From NCBI GenBank assembly GCA_964631325.1, contig CAZVWJ010000008.1:1-64000 (forward strand): 64,000 nucleotides of DNA. The letters run 5' to 3'. Below the pieces are notes generated by a model, which was not told the origin of the DNA, did no database searches, and was given only the letters and a program-made list of their open reading frames with translations. Position numbers and translations under genes: made by a program. This stretch comes from CAZVWJ01 sp964631325. Its GTDB lineage: Bacteria > T1Sed10-126. Positions 34,664-43,143 of this stretch are shown here, in pieces. How positions within the stretch are numbered: the stretch's first letter is position 1; every line of letters begins with the position of its first letter.

Positions 34664-35037
34664 TTTTATACTCCTGCTGTCATTTTGAACCAGAAATTTG
34701 CAATATTTTCCACAAAAGGCCTCTTATCTAATCTTCGGTATTTAATTGGTAAACATTTAATTTTCTATTAAACTATTTCTTGATTTCGTTAAAATTATCT
34801 GCCATCGGTACACAAGTGCGCCTGTTTTTAGTGCAAAAACTGTACCAATATAATTAATTATCGTTCAGGAGTAATCAATCAGCCCAAATTAAACCGGAGG
34901 AAAGGATATTAACACCGTTATTTTTTAAAAATTGGTGTTTACGAGGGAACGGAGAGGAAGGAGAATAAATTAAAAAATACTCAATTTATAACTTTGCCGG
35001 GTAATTTTTACCCAACTGTAGGCCGATCATTAAGCAA
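34664..35037. other. Intergenic region with several hairpins
   Basis: No gene is seen. Stems: GGTACA...TGTACC (34807-34846) enclosing GTTTTT/AAAAAC; AACACC...GGTGTT with inner ATTTTT/AAAAAT (about 34909-34938); and the dispersed palindrome GGGTAATTTTTACCC (34999-35013). The last two probably end the transcript of the surface protein gene at 35038; the AT-rich left part should carry the promoter of the PorV operon. Confidence 0.45.
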
Positions 35038-37071
35038 TTATTTAACCAGAGTTATTTTTCCTCGTTTGACGCCATATTTAGATTCCACCACGTATATGTA
35101 CGTGCCACTGGCCACGCGCGAGCCCTCGTCATTTTTACCCCACCAGCGGGCAATGTTACCGGTTTCGTTGTAGTGAACCCCACGGCCGATTGTTAATTTT
35201 CGAATAAGCTGGCCCTTGACGTTGTAGAGATAAATTTTCATAGACTTATCCGCCGGTAATTTTTGAAAGATAAACGGTCTACCGCTCAGTGGCTTGTACG
35301 GATTAGGCCACGTGCGCACGTACTCAACACTTTCTCGGTATTTGGTTATCGGCAGCCAGATACAGGTATCGGAATAAACACGAGTATCCCCGTCAACCGT
35401 GTAGCGAATAGTGATAATTGACTTTGGATCAACGGAAATCAACTTTAAGTCTAAGCCTTCGTGGTAATGACTTGTTCCCTGGGTAAAGCCAAATTTGCCG
35501 CGGAAAATCAAATTATTCGAATCCGGTTCACCATTCCGGTTCACCTCGCTGAAATTAATGGTAATCCATTCCTCCATTCGGCGAACATCAGAACTGATCG
35601 ACCAGGAAAATTCATCAACCCGGGTATCCGAAACATTTTTCTTCCAATCTGAAATTTCAACCACGGCTGTATCATTCAATCCAGTGAACGTATCCCCGAG
35701 AATATCCACTACCTCCCGTTTTACAAGAATCGTGTCGTAGGTCGGGGTTGTTATATTTCCGGCCAGGTCAGTAAACTTAGCCCATACGGCTCCAACACCT
35801 TTCGAATTCAATTTATCTAGTACCCACCCGGTGTCGGCCATTAATCCGTCTTGGTTAACCGAACGCTCCACGGTATCCGCAAAAACAGAACCATCGGCTA
35901 ATGTTACCGCATAATTCCGTGGATCGCTGGCAGAGGATGACAAATTCACGGGAAGTGTCGGGGTAGTTTCCGCATCGTCTTCAATCAATATTTGATGATC
36001 AGCGGGTGGAGTAAAGTCAGCAACTATGGAATCGGTGAACGTATCACTGTATTGGCCGTCATCATAGCGGTATCTTGCCTTAAATATATGGATCCCGTCT
36101 TCCTCCGATATATACCACTCACTGTCACTACTATACTCCTCCCAGCCCGGCTGGGTAACATCACTATCCGGTTCAATATAGGTAATGCTCATAGCATCGG
36201 TATTGGAGAGCGTTTTCATGTGGAGCATCACCGAAGTGTCATTAACCAGGGCCTGGGTGTCAGTGAGAACACCGTCAGGTAAAGTCTCCGGCGCCGGGTC
36301 AAACACGTCAATACTGCTGGTGTCATGCTTAACCCTGAGGAATGCGGTATCCCGTCCTTTTTCCGGATCTTCACCGCGCTCTGAGGTGGCTTCAACCGCC
36401 AGGGTATCCTGCCGGGCCTGTTCTTCCGCCTCATCCATCTCCGGAATTCGCACAAACAACAACAGGGGAACGGAGTCCTGGACTGCCAGATTAGTTATTT
36501 GCACTCTTGTATCGTTCTTTTCATCTGGATCAAGGACCCCGTCAGCATTAACATCGAAATAAACAGCGGTGTCCCAGTTTGTGTTTTCTTCCTCAAATAT
36601 TCCGGCCAGTGAAAACGTATCGGGGCCATTGCCTTTATTGATCAAATTCACGGCCAGAATAGCAGTGTCCCCGTCCGGAATATACCGAACCGGCCCGGTG
36701 TCGGGGGAGAAGAGTACCTGCGAAAGATGGGTAACTTTAAAATCAGCGGTATCACTGTAACTATAGCTGGTGTCCTGGCCGTCCTTATTGCGGTAACGCA
36801 GAGAAAGTTCACCGGATCTCCGGGGGAAAGTATCTGGTTTCAAACCATTTATCACGGGAGAATCTTCACGGCTGTCCCATTCCCTGAGGCTATCAGCGGC
36901 AAAAACTACCCGGGGAATTATCAGAATGGATAGAATAAGAATTAACCCGGTACTCAGTATGTCCCACCAACCGTAACCGAACATTCTTCGGCCACATTGA
37001 CACAGTTCTCCCCTGCTGTGGGAAACACTTCTTTTCAGAAGCGACCAAACAGCCGAGAAGAGTTTATTCAT
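35038..37071 (-). CDS. Surface protein with FlgD/T9SS-type C-terminal domain
   Basis: 677 residues from the ATG at 37071 (AAAGGGAA upstream). An extended leader of about 38 residues precedes the hydrophobic signal (LSTGLILILSILIIPRVVFA). The first domain (about 70-260, SGELSLRYRNKDGQDT ... DTAVYFDVNADGVLDPDEKNDTRV) is shared with the three DUF11 proteins that follow upstream. Middle Ig-like units run to about 580. The last 90 residues (YVRTWPNPYKPLSG, MKIYLYNVKGQLIRKLTIGRG, GTYIYVVESKYGVKRGKITLVK) fit the FlgD-Ig/type IX sorting type of C-terminal domain. It is the last gene of the surface island and faces the PorV-like genes downstream. Confidence 0.75.
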   Translation of the reverse strand: MNKLFSAVWSLLKRSVSHSRGELCQCGRRMFGYGWWDILSTGLILILSILIIPRVVFAADSLREWDSREDSPVINGLKPDTFPRRSGELSLRYRNKDGQDTSYSYSDTADFKVTHLSQVLFSPDTGPVRYIPDGDTAILAVNLINKGNGPDTFSLAGIFEEENTNWDTAVYFDVNADGVLDPDEKNDTRVQITNLAVQDSVPLLLFVRIPEMDEAEEQARQDTLAVEATSERGEDPEKGRDTAFLRVKHDTSSIDVFDPAPETLPDGVLTDTQALVNDTSVMLHMKTLSNTDAMSITYIEPDSDVTQPGWEEYSSDSEWYISEEDGIHIFKARYRYDDGQYSDTFTDSIVADFTPPADHQILIEDDAETTPTLPVNLSSSASDPRNYAVTLADGSVFADTVERSVNQDGLMADTGWVLDKLNSKGVGAVWAKFTDLAGNITTPTYDTILVKREVVDILGDTFTGLNDTAVVEISDWKKNVSDTRVDEFSWSISSDVRRMEEWITINFSEVNRNGEPDSNNLIFRGKFGFTQGTSHYHEGLDLKLISVDPKSIITIRYTVDGDTRVYSDTCIWLPITKYRESVEYVRTWPNPYKPLSGRPFIFQKLPADKSMKIYLYNVKGQLIRKLTIGRGVHYNETGNIARWWGKNDEGSRVASGTYIYVVESKYGVKRGKITLVK

Positions 37072-37351
37072 ACAAATTTCCCTTTCTCTCAAATTTCATT
37101 AGAACTTCGTCTATTAACCACGTTGCGGACCGGACAAAATTCATAGGCCAAGATTTCAGTTGATTAGCCGTTGTTATAAGAACCACAGTTTTCAGGCCAA
37201 GGAAGCGTAAACCTTTTGATAACAAACCGGCAACCAGGTATACGGGACTATTCTTTACGGTCCCCGCACTCACATTATTCAGAAGGTTGTTGCCGAGACT
37301 TTTCACCTGTTGGACAGTCGACAACGAAATATTACGGTTGCGGTTTTTCAT
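37064..37351 (-). CDS. Small hypothetical protein coupled to the surface protein gene
   Basis: 95 residues, basic, with one moderately hydrophobic middle segment (SPVYLVAGLLSKGLRFLGLKTVVLITT). AAAAGGAG lies 10 nt before the ATG, and its stop overlaps the start of the next gene by 8 bp, an arrangement of translational coupling. No family is recognised. It could be a leader peptide or a chance frame; the ribosome site argues for expression. Confidence 0.4.
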   Translation of the reverse strand: MKNRNRNISLSTVQQVKSLGNNLLNNVSAGTVKNSPVYLVAGLLSKGLRFLGLKTVVLITTANQLKSWPMNFVRSATWLIDEVLMKFERKGNLYE

Positions 37352-37689
37352 CCGGGTTACGCTCCTTTTCCGAAATCACGATAAACTCATCCCCCGCATT
37401 TAACTGTTCCTCCGCCCCTTAGCAAGAGCTCAAAGAACAACTGGCTAACTCTACTTCGCCACTTACTCACAACGAAAGCTCTCCTTTCGAATCACTCGAA
37501 AATCACTCAGTCTAAACCACCTGTTAACAAACTCATACTAAAAGCCGCCAGACATTCATTACTTCGCTGTTCTACCATCACACCGGCTCTCCTTTGCCTG
37601 CGTCAGGATATACTCATCCTCCGAACTCTCCGGACTCAGATGGTTCTCTCATCTTATCGTTCCTTCACTCTCATTCATCCCTGCCACTC
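37352..37689. other. Intergenic region, no gene seen
   Basis: The stretch is rich in CTC/TTC triplets on the plus strand (for example CTCATCCTCCGAACTCTCC) without a strict period. It has no convincing reading frame or terminator. Confidence 0.4.
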
Positions 37690-38817
37690 CTAATCAATCG
37701 TTACTTTGAACTCGGCGTAAACTTCCTCGGTCGTGTTCCCCTGCGGACCAACCGTGTCCCAGGTCCACTTGATTCTCTCGGCGTTCTCATTGTCAGCACC
37801 ATTAAAGGAACCCGATTGGTCATCGTCATACTCAATCGTCACCGTACCGTTGCCACTTGGCGTTGTGTCAGTAGCAGAATTCGCCACATACGTCGTGTTC
37901 GTCGGCATCGCGTCCATCAGCTCCACGTTCGTCGCCGTATCCGCTCCGCTGTTCCAGATGTGGATCGTATACAGCACCGTGTCGCCGGGACGAAATCCGT
38001 TCTGGGCCTGCAGAGACTCGAGACTTTTATCTATGTTCAACTTCGGTCCCGCTATTGAGGTCGTTATCCACGCAACCTGCGTGTCCCAGGTATCTTCACC
38101 GCTAATTGATCGANNNNNNNNNNNNNNNNNNNNNNNNNNNNNNNNNNNNNNNNNNNNNNNNNNNNNNNNNNNNNNNNNNNNNNNNNNNNNNNNNNNNNNN
38201 NNNNNNNNNNNNNTCGTTATCCGGGTAATGTCCCCGGCTCCACTGTCAAATTGCGTCGCGTCGCTGTCTCCGGCCGCAACAAACAGCTCCAGCACAAACG
38301 TATCGTCGGAGCTGGCTGTTGTCCCATTAATAAAATGCTCAATCGTGTACGGAATCGGCGCATCGTTGTTCGATAGATTATGCAAATTAAACGCATACAC
38401 CGCCGTGTCTCCCGACGTTAACTGCACAGTGTAGCTGTCCTCGTTTCCGTCTCCATTCACTCCGTCACCACTTAAAGTCGCTCCGGACTTGTTCGTGTGA
38501 AGCTCGTAAGTAAACGAATCACTCGGGGGAGCCTGGGTTGCAAGCTCGTTCATGTCATATCCGGTGTCCACCTCATTCGTGGCGTTACCGGGATCAGAAT
38601 CGGCCCAGTTCGTATCTCCACCGGACTCGTTTGTCCAGCGCACCGACATCTCTCCGTCTGCAGACGGAAACGTGTCCCCCGCCGCTGGCGCTATCGCGTT
38701 CTCTATCTGCGTTCCCCCGGTCGTTCCTACGGCCCGCACTGCCGCCGGACTGCCCAGCGCTATCACTGCGCCAACCAGCATTACTGCTAAAATTCTTGTT
38801 CCTTTCTGTAAGTTCAT
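37690..38817 (-). CDS. DUF11 surface protein 1 (interrupted by assembly gap)
   Basis: A secreted protein: signal peptide (ILAVMLVGAVIALGSPAAVRA), the island-specific N-terminal domain (GEMSVRWTNESGGDT ... VDTGYDM ... SGDTAVYAFNLHNLSNNDAPIPYTIEHF), then a C-terminal DUF11 domain (LNIDKSLESLQAQNGFRPGDTVLYTI ... ELMDAMPTNTTYVANSATD ... AEFKVTID). DUF11 is an Ig-like repeat of bacterial surface proteins. One hundred Ns (38114-38213) stand in the middle; comparison with the neighbouring paralogue suggests that about 190 bp is really missing. AGGAGG and a leader shared with the third DUF11 gene precede the ATG. Adhesion or S-layer function is only a guess. Confidence 0.8.
   Translation of the reverse strand: MNLQKGTRILAVMLVGAVIALGSPAAVRAVGTTGGTQIENAIAPAAGDTFPSADGEMSVRWTNESGGDTNWADSDPGNATNEVDTGYDMNELATQAPPSDSFTYELHTNKSGATLSGDGVNGDGNEDSYTVQLTSGDTAVYAFNLHNLSNNDAPIPYTIEHFINGTTASSDDTFVLELFVAAGDSDATQFDSGAGDITRITXXXXXXXXXXXXXXXXXXXXXXXXXXXXXXXXXXRSISGEDTWDTQVAWITTSIAGPKLNIDKSLESLQAQNGFRPGDTVLYTIHIWNSGADTATNVELMDAMPTNTTYVANSATDTTPSGNGTVTIEYDDDQSGSFNGADNENAERIKWTWDTVGPQGNTTEEVYAEFKVTID
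38114..38213. other. Assembly gap (100 Ns)
   Basis: Exactly 100 undetermined bases inside DUF11 gene 1, a conventional scaffold gap. The break falls where this gene and the next paralogue are similar, a usual cause of assembly failure. Confidence 0.95.
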
Positions 38818-39369
38818 CTCGACAACAACCTCCTGAATAATGTGAGTGTTAACTGACTTCTTCCTGCTTCGTGCTTAACTTACTTCGCTTCCCTTCACCC
38901 CGACGCGCTTTCCTCACGCTTGCTTAACTCAAGCCGGCTAAACTCAACTTATAGCCTCTATCTCCTCCTTTCAATTCCGTGGCTGAATTCAAAATCATTT
39001 CAATAACCTCTTAATTAGCTCGCTGATTAACGCAGATGAACTCAGATTCTTTTCTCCTCTCTCCACGCTCATCTGCCTTAACCTGCAAGCCAACTTCGGT
39101 GTTACGTGTTCCGGGTTTTCGCCTCTTCGTGGTTTTCGGTTCCCTTTGCGTCTTTGCGCCTTTGCGTTAACATCGATGTTCTGTGTTTCGGGTTCCGCTT
39201 TCCCGCCTCTTCGCCTCCTCGCCTCTTCGTGGTTTTCGGTTCCCTTTGCGTCTTTGCGCCTTTGCGTTACGCCTGCGGTGTTCCGTGTTCCGCGTTCCGT
39301 GTTCCGTGTTCCGTGTTTTTACGAAGTTACTCATGCTCCCAAGCTCTCCCGCTCTCAGGCTCTGCGTTT
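38818..39369. repeat. Spacer filled with short tandem arrays
   Basis: No gene is seen. From about 39010 the spacer is a mosaic of arrays: GCTGATTAACGCAGATGAAC with a partly complementary ATCTGC block (39020-39085), CTTTGCGY octamers (39143-39169 and 39243-39269), GCCTCTTC octamers (about 39206-39230), GTTCCGT heptamers (about 39280-39320) and GCTCTCNN octamers (39333-39364). The 49 bp at 39121-39169 recur exactly at 39221-39269, a 100-bp direct repeat. Confidence 0.8.
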
Positions 39370-40662
39370 TCAATCTATCGTCACCTTGAACTCAGCCTTC
39401 ACTACACTGGTCGAGTTTTCCGTCGGCCCAACCGTGTCCCAGATCCATTTAATTCTCCGCGTTCCGCTATCATCACCGTCACCGGAGGTGAACGTTCCCG
39501 AGACACTATCATCAAACTGGATCGTCGCCCCCCCGTTTCCGTTGTCCGTGTCAGTGGCGGAGTTGGCCACGTACGTCGTGTTCGTCGGCATCGCGTCCAT
39601 CAGCTCCACGTTCGTTGCCGTATCCGACCCCGTGTTTTCCACGGTAATCGTATACAGCACCGTGTCCCCGGGGCGAAAACCTCCCTGTTCCTGCAATGAT
39701 TGCAAACTCTTTTCCACGTTCAATTTCGGCCCACGGACGGTACACTCGAGCCAGACTGCCTGGCTGTCATAGTAATCAGCCCGCCCGCTGATCGAGCGAT
39801 GACGCTCCCACTGGTCCCCGGCATAACTCGGGTCCCCGCCCGAAGCACTGACTGGTGCGTCATCCGTGGCAAATACCCGGTGTATAGTGGTGTCCTGGTT
39901 CGCCGCGTCAGGTTTAACAGTAAGCACGGCAAAAATAGTCTTTATCTCTTCGGCGGCAAAATAAACTGCAGTGGTCTCACCGTTACCGGCCCGCCGGACC
40001 TCGGAGGCCGCAGAATCAAATTCAGACGCCCTACTGTCCCCACCGGTGACAAACAACTCCAGTGCAAACGAGTCGTTACTGTCCGTTCCGCCACCGGCCA
40101 GACCCGAGTTGATAAAGTTAGAAAACTTATAGGGAATAGCCGCAGAATTATTGGAGCGATTGTGGATATTAAAGGCAAATACAGCCGAATCTCCCGGAGT
40201 TAACTCATAAGCAAAAGTATCATTGTTACTCGGTCCACCTACCGCCCCACCGGTCCGGTGAAAATTCGCTGACAGATGCGTCGCCAGATCCCAGGTGAAG
40301 GAATCCCCGGCCACATTCGTCCCGGCCGCTCCCGTGTCATCGATGTTCCACATGTCATAGCCGGTGTCCACCTCCGTGGACAACGACGTGGAGGTGTCGA
40401 CATAGGTGGTATCACCACCGGCCGAGTTCTCGTAGCGGACTGACATTTCACCGGCCTTCAAAGGCACAGTATCGGTCGGCAGTGCATTTTCCAGCAGACT
40501 GCCGCCCTCGGTTCCGATAGCATGAACCGCAGTAACTGAACAAGGCAGAAGAACTAAAACGAGAAACAAGGCGACACAGTAATCCCGGAAAGAACAGAAC
40601 TCTTTTCTATCAGTAACCGGGATCACATCAGTTAAATCAATCAAATTTTCCATCTCCTGCAA
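39370..40662 (-). CDS. DUF11 surface protein 2
   Basis: About 430 residues. A long n-region precedes the signal helix (YCVALFLVLVLLPCSVTAVHA). The shared island domain follows (GEMSVRYENSAGGDT, VDTGYDMWNID, PGDSAVFAFNIHNRSNNSAA, FALELFVTGGDSRASEFDS, TTIHRVFATDDAPV), then a C-terminal DUF11 domain (LNVEKSLQSLQEQGGFRPGD ... AEFKVTID). The DUF11 part is close to that of protein 1, including whole identical stretches such as ELMDAMPTNTTYVANSATDT. The start is uncertain: TTG 40662, ATG 40653 or a later TTG preceded by GCAGGAG. Both flanks are packed with short tandem arrays. Confidence 0.8.
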   Translation of the reverse strand: MQEMENLIDLTDVIPVTDRKEFCSFRDYCVALFLVLVLLPCSVTAVHAIGTEGGSLLENALPTDTVPLKAGEMSVRYENSAGGDTTYVDTSTSLSTEVDTGYDMWNIDDTGAAGTNVAGDSFTWDLATHLSANFHRTGGAVGGPSNNDTFAYELTPGDSAVFAFNIHNRSNNSAAIPYKFSNFINSGLAGGGTDSNDSFALELFVTGGDSRASEFDSAASEVRRAGNGETTAVYFAAEEIKTIFAVLTVKPDAANQDTTIHRVFATDDAPVSASGGDPSYAGDQWERHRSISGRADYYDSQAVWLECTVRGPKLNVEKSLQSLQEQGGFRPGDTVLYTITVENTGSDTATNVELMDAMPTNTTYVANSATDTDNGNGGATIQFDDSVSGTFTSGDGDDSGTRRIKWIWDTVGPTENSTSVVKAEFKVTID

Positions 40663-41282
40663 AATTTTTGTTCGTACTTCTTGTTACCATTAGCTCGCTG
40701 ATTAACGCAGAACCACGCAGTTTTTTTACTCCTGATCTGCGTTTATCGGCGTTCATCTGCGAGCCACCTTCGGTGTTTCGTGTTTCGTGTTCCGCTTCCT
40801 CGCATCTTCGCCTCTCCACCTGCACGCCTCTTCGATGGTTCACCGGTTTCCTTTGCGTCTTTGCGCCTTTGCGTTATATCGATGTTCCGTGTTTCGGGGT
40901 CCGCTTTCCCGCCTCTTCGCCTCCTCGCCTCTTCGATTCCGCTCTCAGGCTCAGCTTCTCTGCGTTAGCGAAAAGAGAACTCAGGAGGTTGTTACCGAGA
41001 AACAACCAGTAATTTTTCTCTTTTCGCACACAGACAGACCTGGCTTAAACACACCGTTTTATCCAGGCTACTCCCGGCGTAAAATTTAATCCCGAAAACC
41101 AGTGCAGGCATAAGTTAGGATTCATTTACCAAATCCCAATCTTTCCCCGAAAATGATCCGGGACATCAAGAAACAGGTTGACTGGTGTCCTCCTGAAAAA
41201 AGTCATAAGCAAAATTCCTTCTCATCAGGCCTATTTAACTCAAACTAAAATCAAGACAAAGCACTCACCTTCCTAATGTGTT
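40663..41282. repeat. Spacer with short tandem arrays and an orphan leader
   Basis: No gene is seen. Contents: a GCTGATTAACGCAG/ATCTGCG hairpin block (40690-40765), GTTTCGT/GTTCCGC heptamers (40772-40800), CTTTGCGY octamers (40850-40876), GTTCCGTGTTTCGGGG, and GCCTCTTC octamers (40912-40938). At 40979-41000 the plus strand carries TCAGGAGGTTGTTACCGAGA, the exact ribosome-site leader of DUF11 gene 3, but with no start codon after it. Confidence 0.75.
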
Positions 41283-41428
41283 TCAAAACCTCAAAGCGTA
41301 TCTCCTCTCCCCTGGTGGGAGAGGATTAAGGTGAGGGTGAACGGGGCAAATAGGCTCTAAAAAATCCTTTTTCACCCCCATCTGTATCTTCCCCCATCAA
41401 GGGGGAAGAATCATTTTGGAGTTTTAAT
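41283..41428. repeat. Hairpin-rich element with pairing ends, copy 4
   Basis: Inverse orientation to the element at 26542-26709 and alignable over its length. Ends are AAAACCTCAAAGCGTATC and, on the other strand, AAAACTCCAAAATGATTC. It contains the CTCTCCCCTGGTGGGAGAG hairpin, GGTGAGGGTGAAC, CACCCCCATCTGT and CTTCCCCCATCAAGGGGGAAG. It lacks the GCGTACGCG palindrome inserted in the other copy. Confidence 0.7.
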
Positions 41429-42009
41429 CTGTTTTTGCTGTTCAAACAGACTCCTCCCCTGCAGCCAGTACTGCCGGTTGAGATACACTTTTCCCCGAAA
41501 GAAAACCAAAATAGATAAAATACGGAATGGTTTTCCGGAGAAGACGCACTCTTCCCGGAGAGGAAAAAATAAGGTTGACCGATCGGACAAGCCGGGCCAA
41601 CACCGTGAAAAAATACCGGCGCAATAGTCCCGGAAATTCTCTGCCGAACAGTAAATTCTCAAATAACTTCGACAACTGAAAAGAATCCGCCGTGGATTCC
41701 TTTCGCCTATTCGTAGTGACCATAGCTGTCAGACCGGTTAAATAAATTCAACCGGTCGGCCAGTAATCCGCCTTAAGTAGTTAACCCTGCAGTCTAAATT
41801 TGCCGGATGCCCTGGTCATCGCAAAGCCTCGGTTCCAAACGGAGAAATCTTACCGGTAAAAGTAAAAATACACCTTTCCCGGAAAGGTAAAACACATCCC
41901 GGAAGTACCGGTAACCCCGGCTGAAAAAATCGAAAACCAAGGTAAACCACCTGCCTCAAACAGGGATTAATTCCGGCCTAAAAAACACTCGGGCCAGGCG
42001 GATTACGGC
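41429..42009. other. Intergenic region with a weak open frame
   Basis: A minus-strand frame at 41442-41723 could encode 93 residues (basic, Leu/Phe-rich) but has no ribosome site. Its middle (LSKLFENLLFGREFPGLLRRYFF) loosely resembles the small protein at 37064-37351. Near the DUF11 gene 3 stop there are GG/CC-rich short stems. I see no secure gene. Confidence 0.35.
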
Positions 42010-43143
42010 TTAGTCAATGGTCACCTTGAAATCAAGCGCAACTGAGTCGTTCGAGTTGCCATCCGGGCCAATACTATCAATGGTCCACTTGATGGCATCA
42101 GCACCAGCATCTCCTCCTGAAGTCACTTCATAATCACCATCAATACCGTCAGCGGAGAAAGCAGTATCCGAAAGCGTATTCCCGTAGAGATTGTCGTTAG
42201 CCGTTTCAACTGAGCCAACCACGTAGGTCGTACTATCGGGAATTGCTTCATGAACGGCAACGTTGGCCGCAGTTCCGGCGCCGGTGTTCCGCACCGCAAT
42301 CGTGTAAACAACCGTGTCGCCTGGCCGGTAAAGATAATTCCCACCATTATCCTGGGTCACTCCGGTAAAGGACTTGGAAATATTCAAAACCGGACCGGAA
42401 ACCGTAGTGCGGAAAAATACGTTCTGTGTATCATTCTGGTCATTGCCGCTGATAGGGGTTCCGTTTTCCCAACCGTCACCGGTAGAACTAGTCAAGTCCC
42501 CCCCGTGGACCGGAGCGTTGTCAGAAATAAACAACCTGTGGCCAATAGTGTCACCGTTAGATGCAACGGCCTGAGCAGTAATAACAGCAAAAATATGCGT
42601 CTGCCCATCCTCGGTCAGATAAACGTCAGAGTCCGCTCCGGTCGGATTAAACGGTGAATCAACCCCGTTTTCATACGTAGAGTTACCGTTCCAGTCCCAA
42701 TACAGATCAGTGTCAAATGAATTTGCCACACCGCTGTCCATGGAAATCCGAAAAGTAACCGGGATTGGATTTCCATTGTTGGACGTATTGGTAACCGGAA
42801 TTGTCCAGACAACGGAATCACCGGCTGACAGGGATTTATTGCCATCCGCATCATCAACATCTATCCCGGGCGTCAGATCATATCCCGTGTCAATTTCGGT
42901 ATTCGTTGTGGTCGTGGTGTCATCATACTGGGTGTCACCACCGGCAACATTTGTCCATTTAACAGACATCGCCCCGGTATCACTGGAGAGCGGGATAGTT
43001 CCCCCAACCGGTGATTCAGCGTTAATAATGTCCTGGAGTGAAGTGGAGCCGACAGCATTTGCCGGTGTGGCAAAAGCACTCACTCCTATCAAAACCGCTG
43101 TTATTAAAAACAGCGAAAAAATTAGTTTACTTTGCGTGTTCAT
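42010..43143 (-). CDS. DUF11 surface protein 3
   Basis: 377 residues. Signal peptide (LIFSLFLITAVLIGVSAFATPANA), island N-terminal domain (GAMSVKWTNVAGGDTQ, EIDTGYDLTPGID, AGDSVVWTIPVTNTSNNG, DTDLYWDWNGNSTYENG, HIFAVITAQAVASNGDTIGH), then DUF11 (LNISKSFTGVTQDNGG, LYRPGDTVVYTIAVRNTGAG, DFKVTID). The D-x-N-x-D/N turns in the first domain suggest calcium binding. AGGAGG stands before the ATG in a 20-bp leader shared with DUF11 gene 1. More distant from proteins 1 and 2 than these are from each other. Confidence 0.82.
   Translation of the reverse strand: MNTQSKLIFSLFLITAVLIGVSAFATPANAVGSTSLQDIINAESPVGGTIPLSSDTGAMSVKWTNVAGGDTQYDDTTTTTNTEIDTGYDLTPGIDVDDADGNKSLSAGDSVVWTIPVTNTSNNGNPIPVTFRISMDSGVANSFDTDLYWDWNGNSTYENGVDSPFNPTGADSDVYLTEDGQTHIFAVITAQAVASNGDTIGHRLFISDNAPVHGGDLTSSTGDGWENGTPISGNDQNDTQNVFFRTTVSGPVLNISKSFTGVTQDNGGNYLYRPGDTVVYTIAVRNTGAGTAANVAVHEAIPDSTTYVVGSVETANDNLYGNTLSDTAFSADGIDGDYEVTSGGDAGADAIKWTIDSIGPDGNSNDSVALDFKVTID

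Noticed and set aside
37733..38434. A 233-residue plus-strand open frame across the N gap
   Set aside because: Antisense shadow of DUF11 gene 1; the Ns keep it open artificially.
39010..39365. CRISPR array
   Set aside because: Repeats are only 7-8 bp, contiguous without unique spacers, of mixed sequence, and no cas genes are present.
39106..39772. Overlapping plus-strand open frames with FASLRLC-like sequence
   Set aside because: Translations of the CTTTGCG and GTTCCG arrays continuing antisense into DUF11 gene 2; not real genes.
41442..41723. 93-residue minus-strand gene
   Set aside because: No ribosome site, no recognisable family; the resemblance to the frame at 37064-37351 is too weak to claim.
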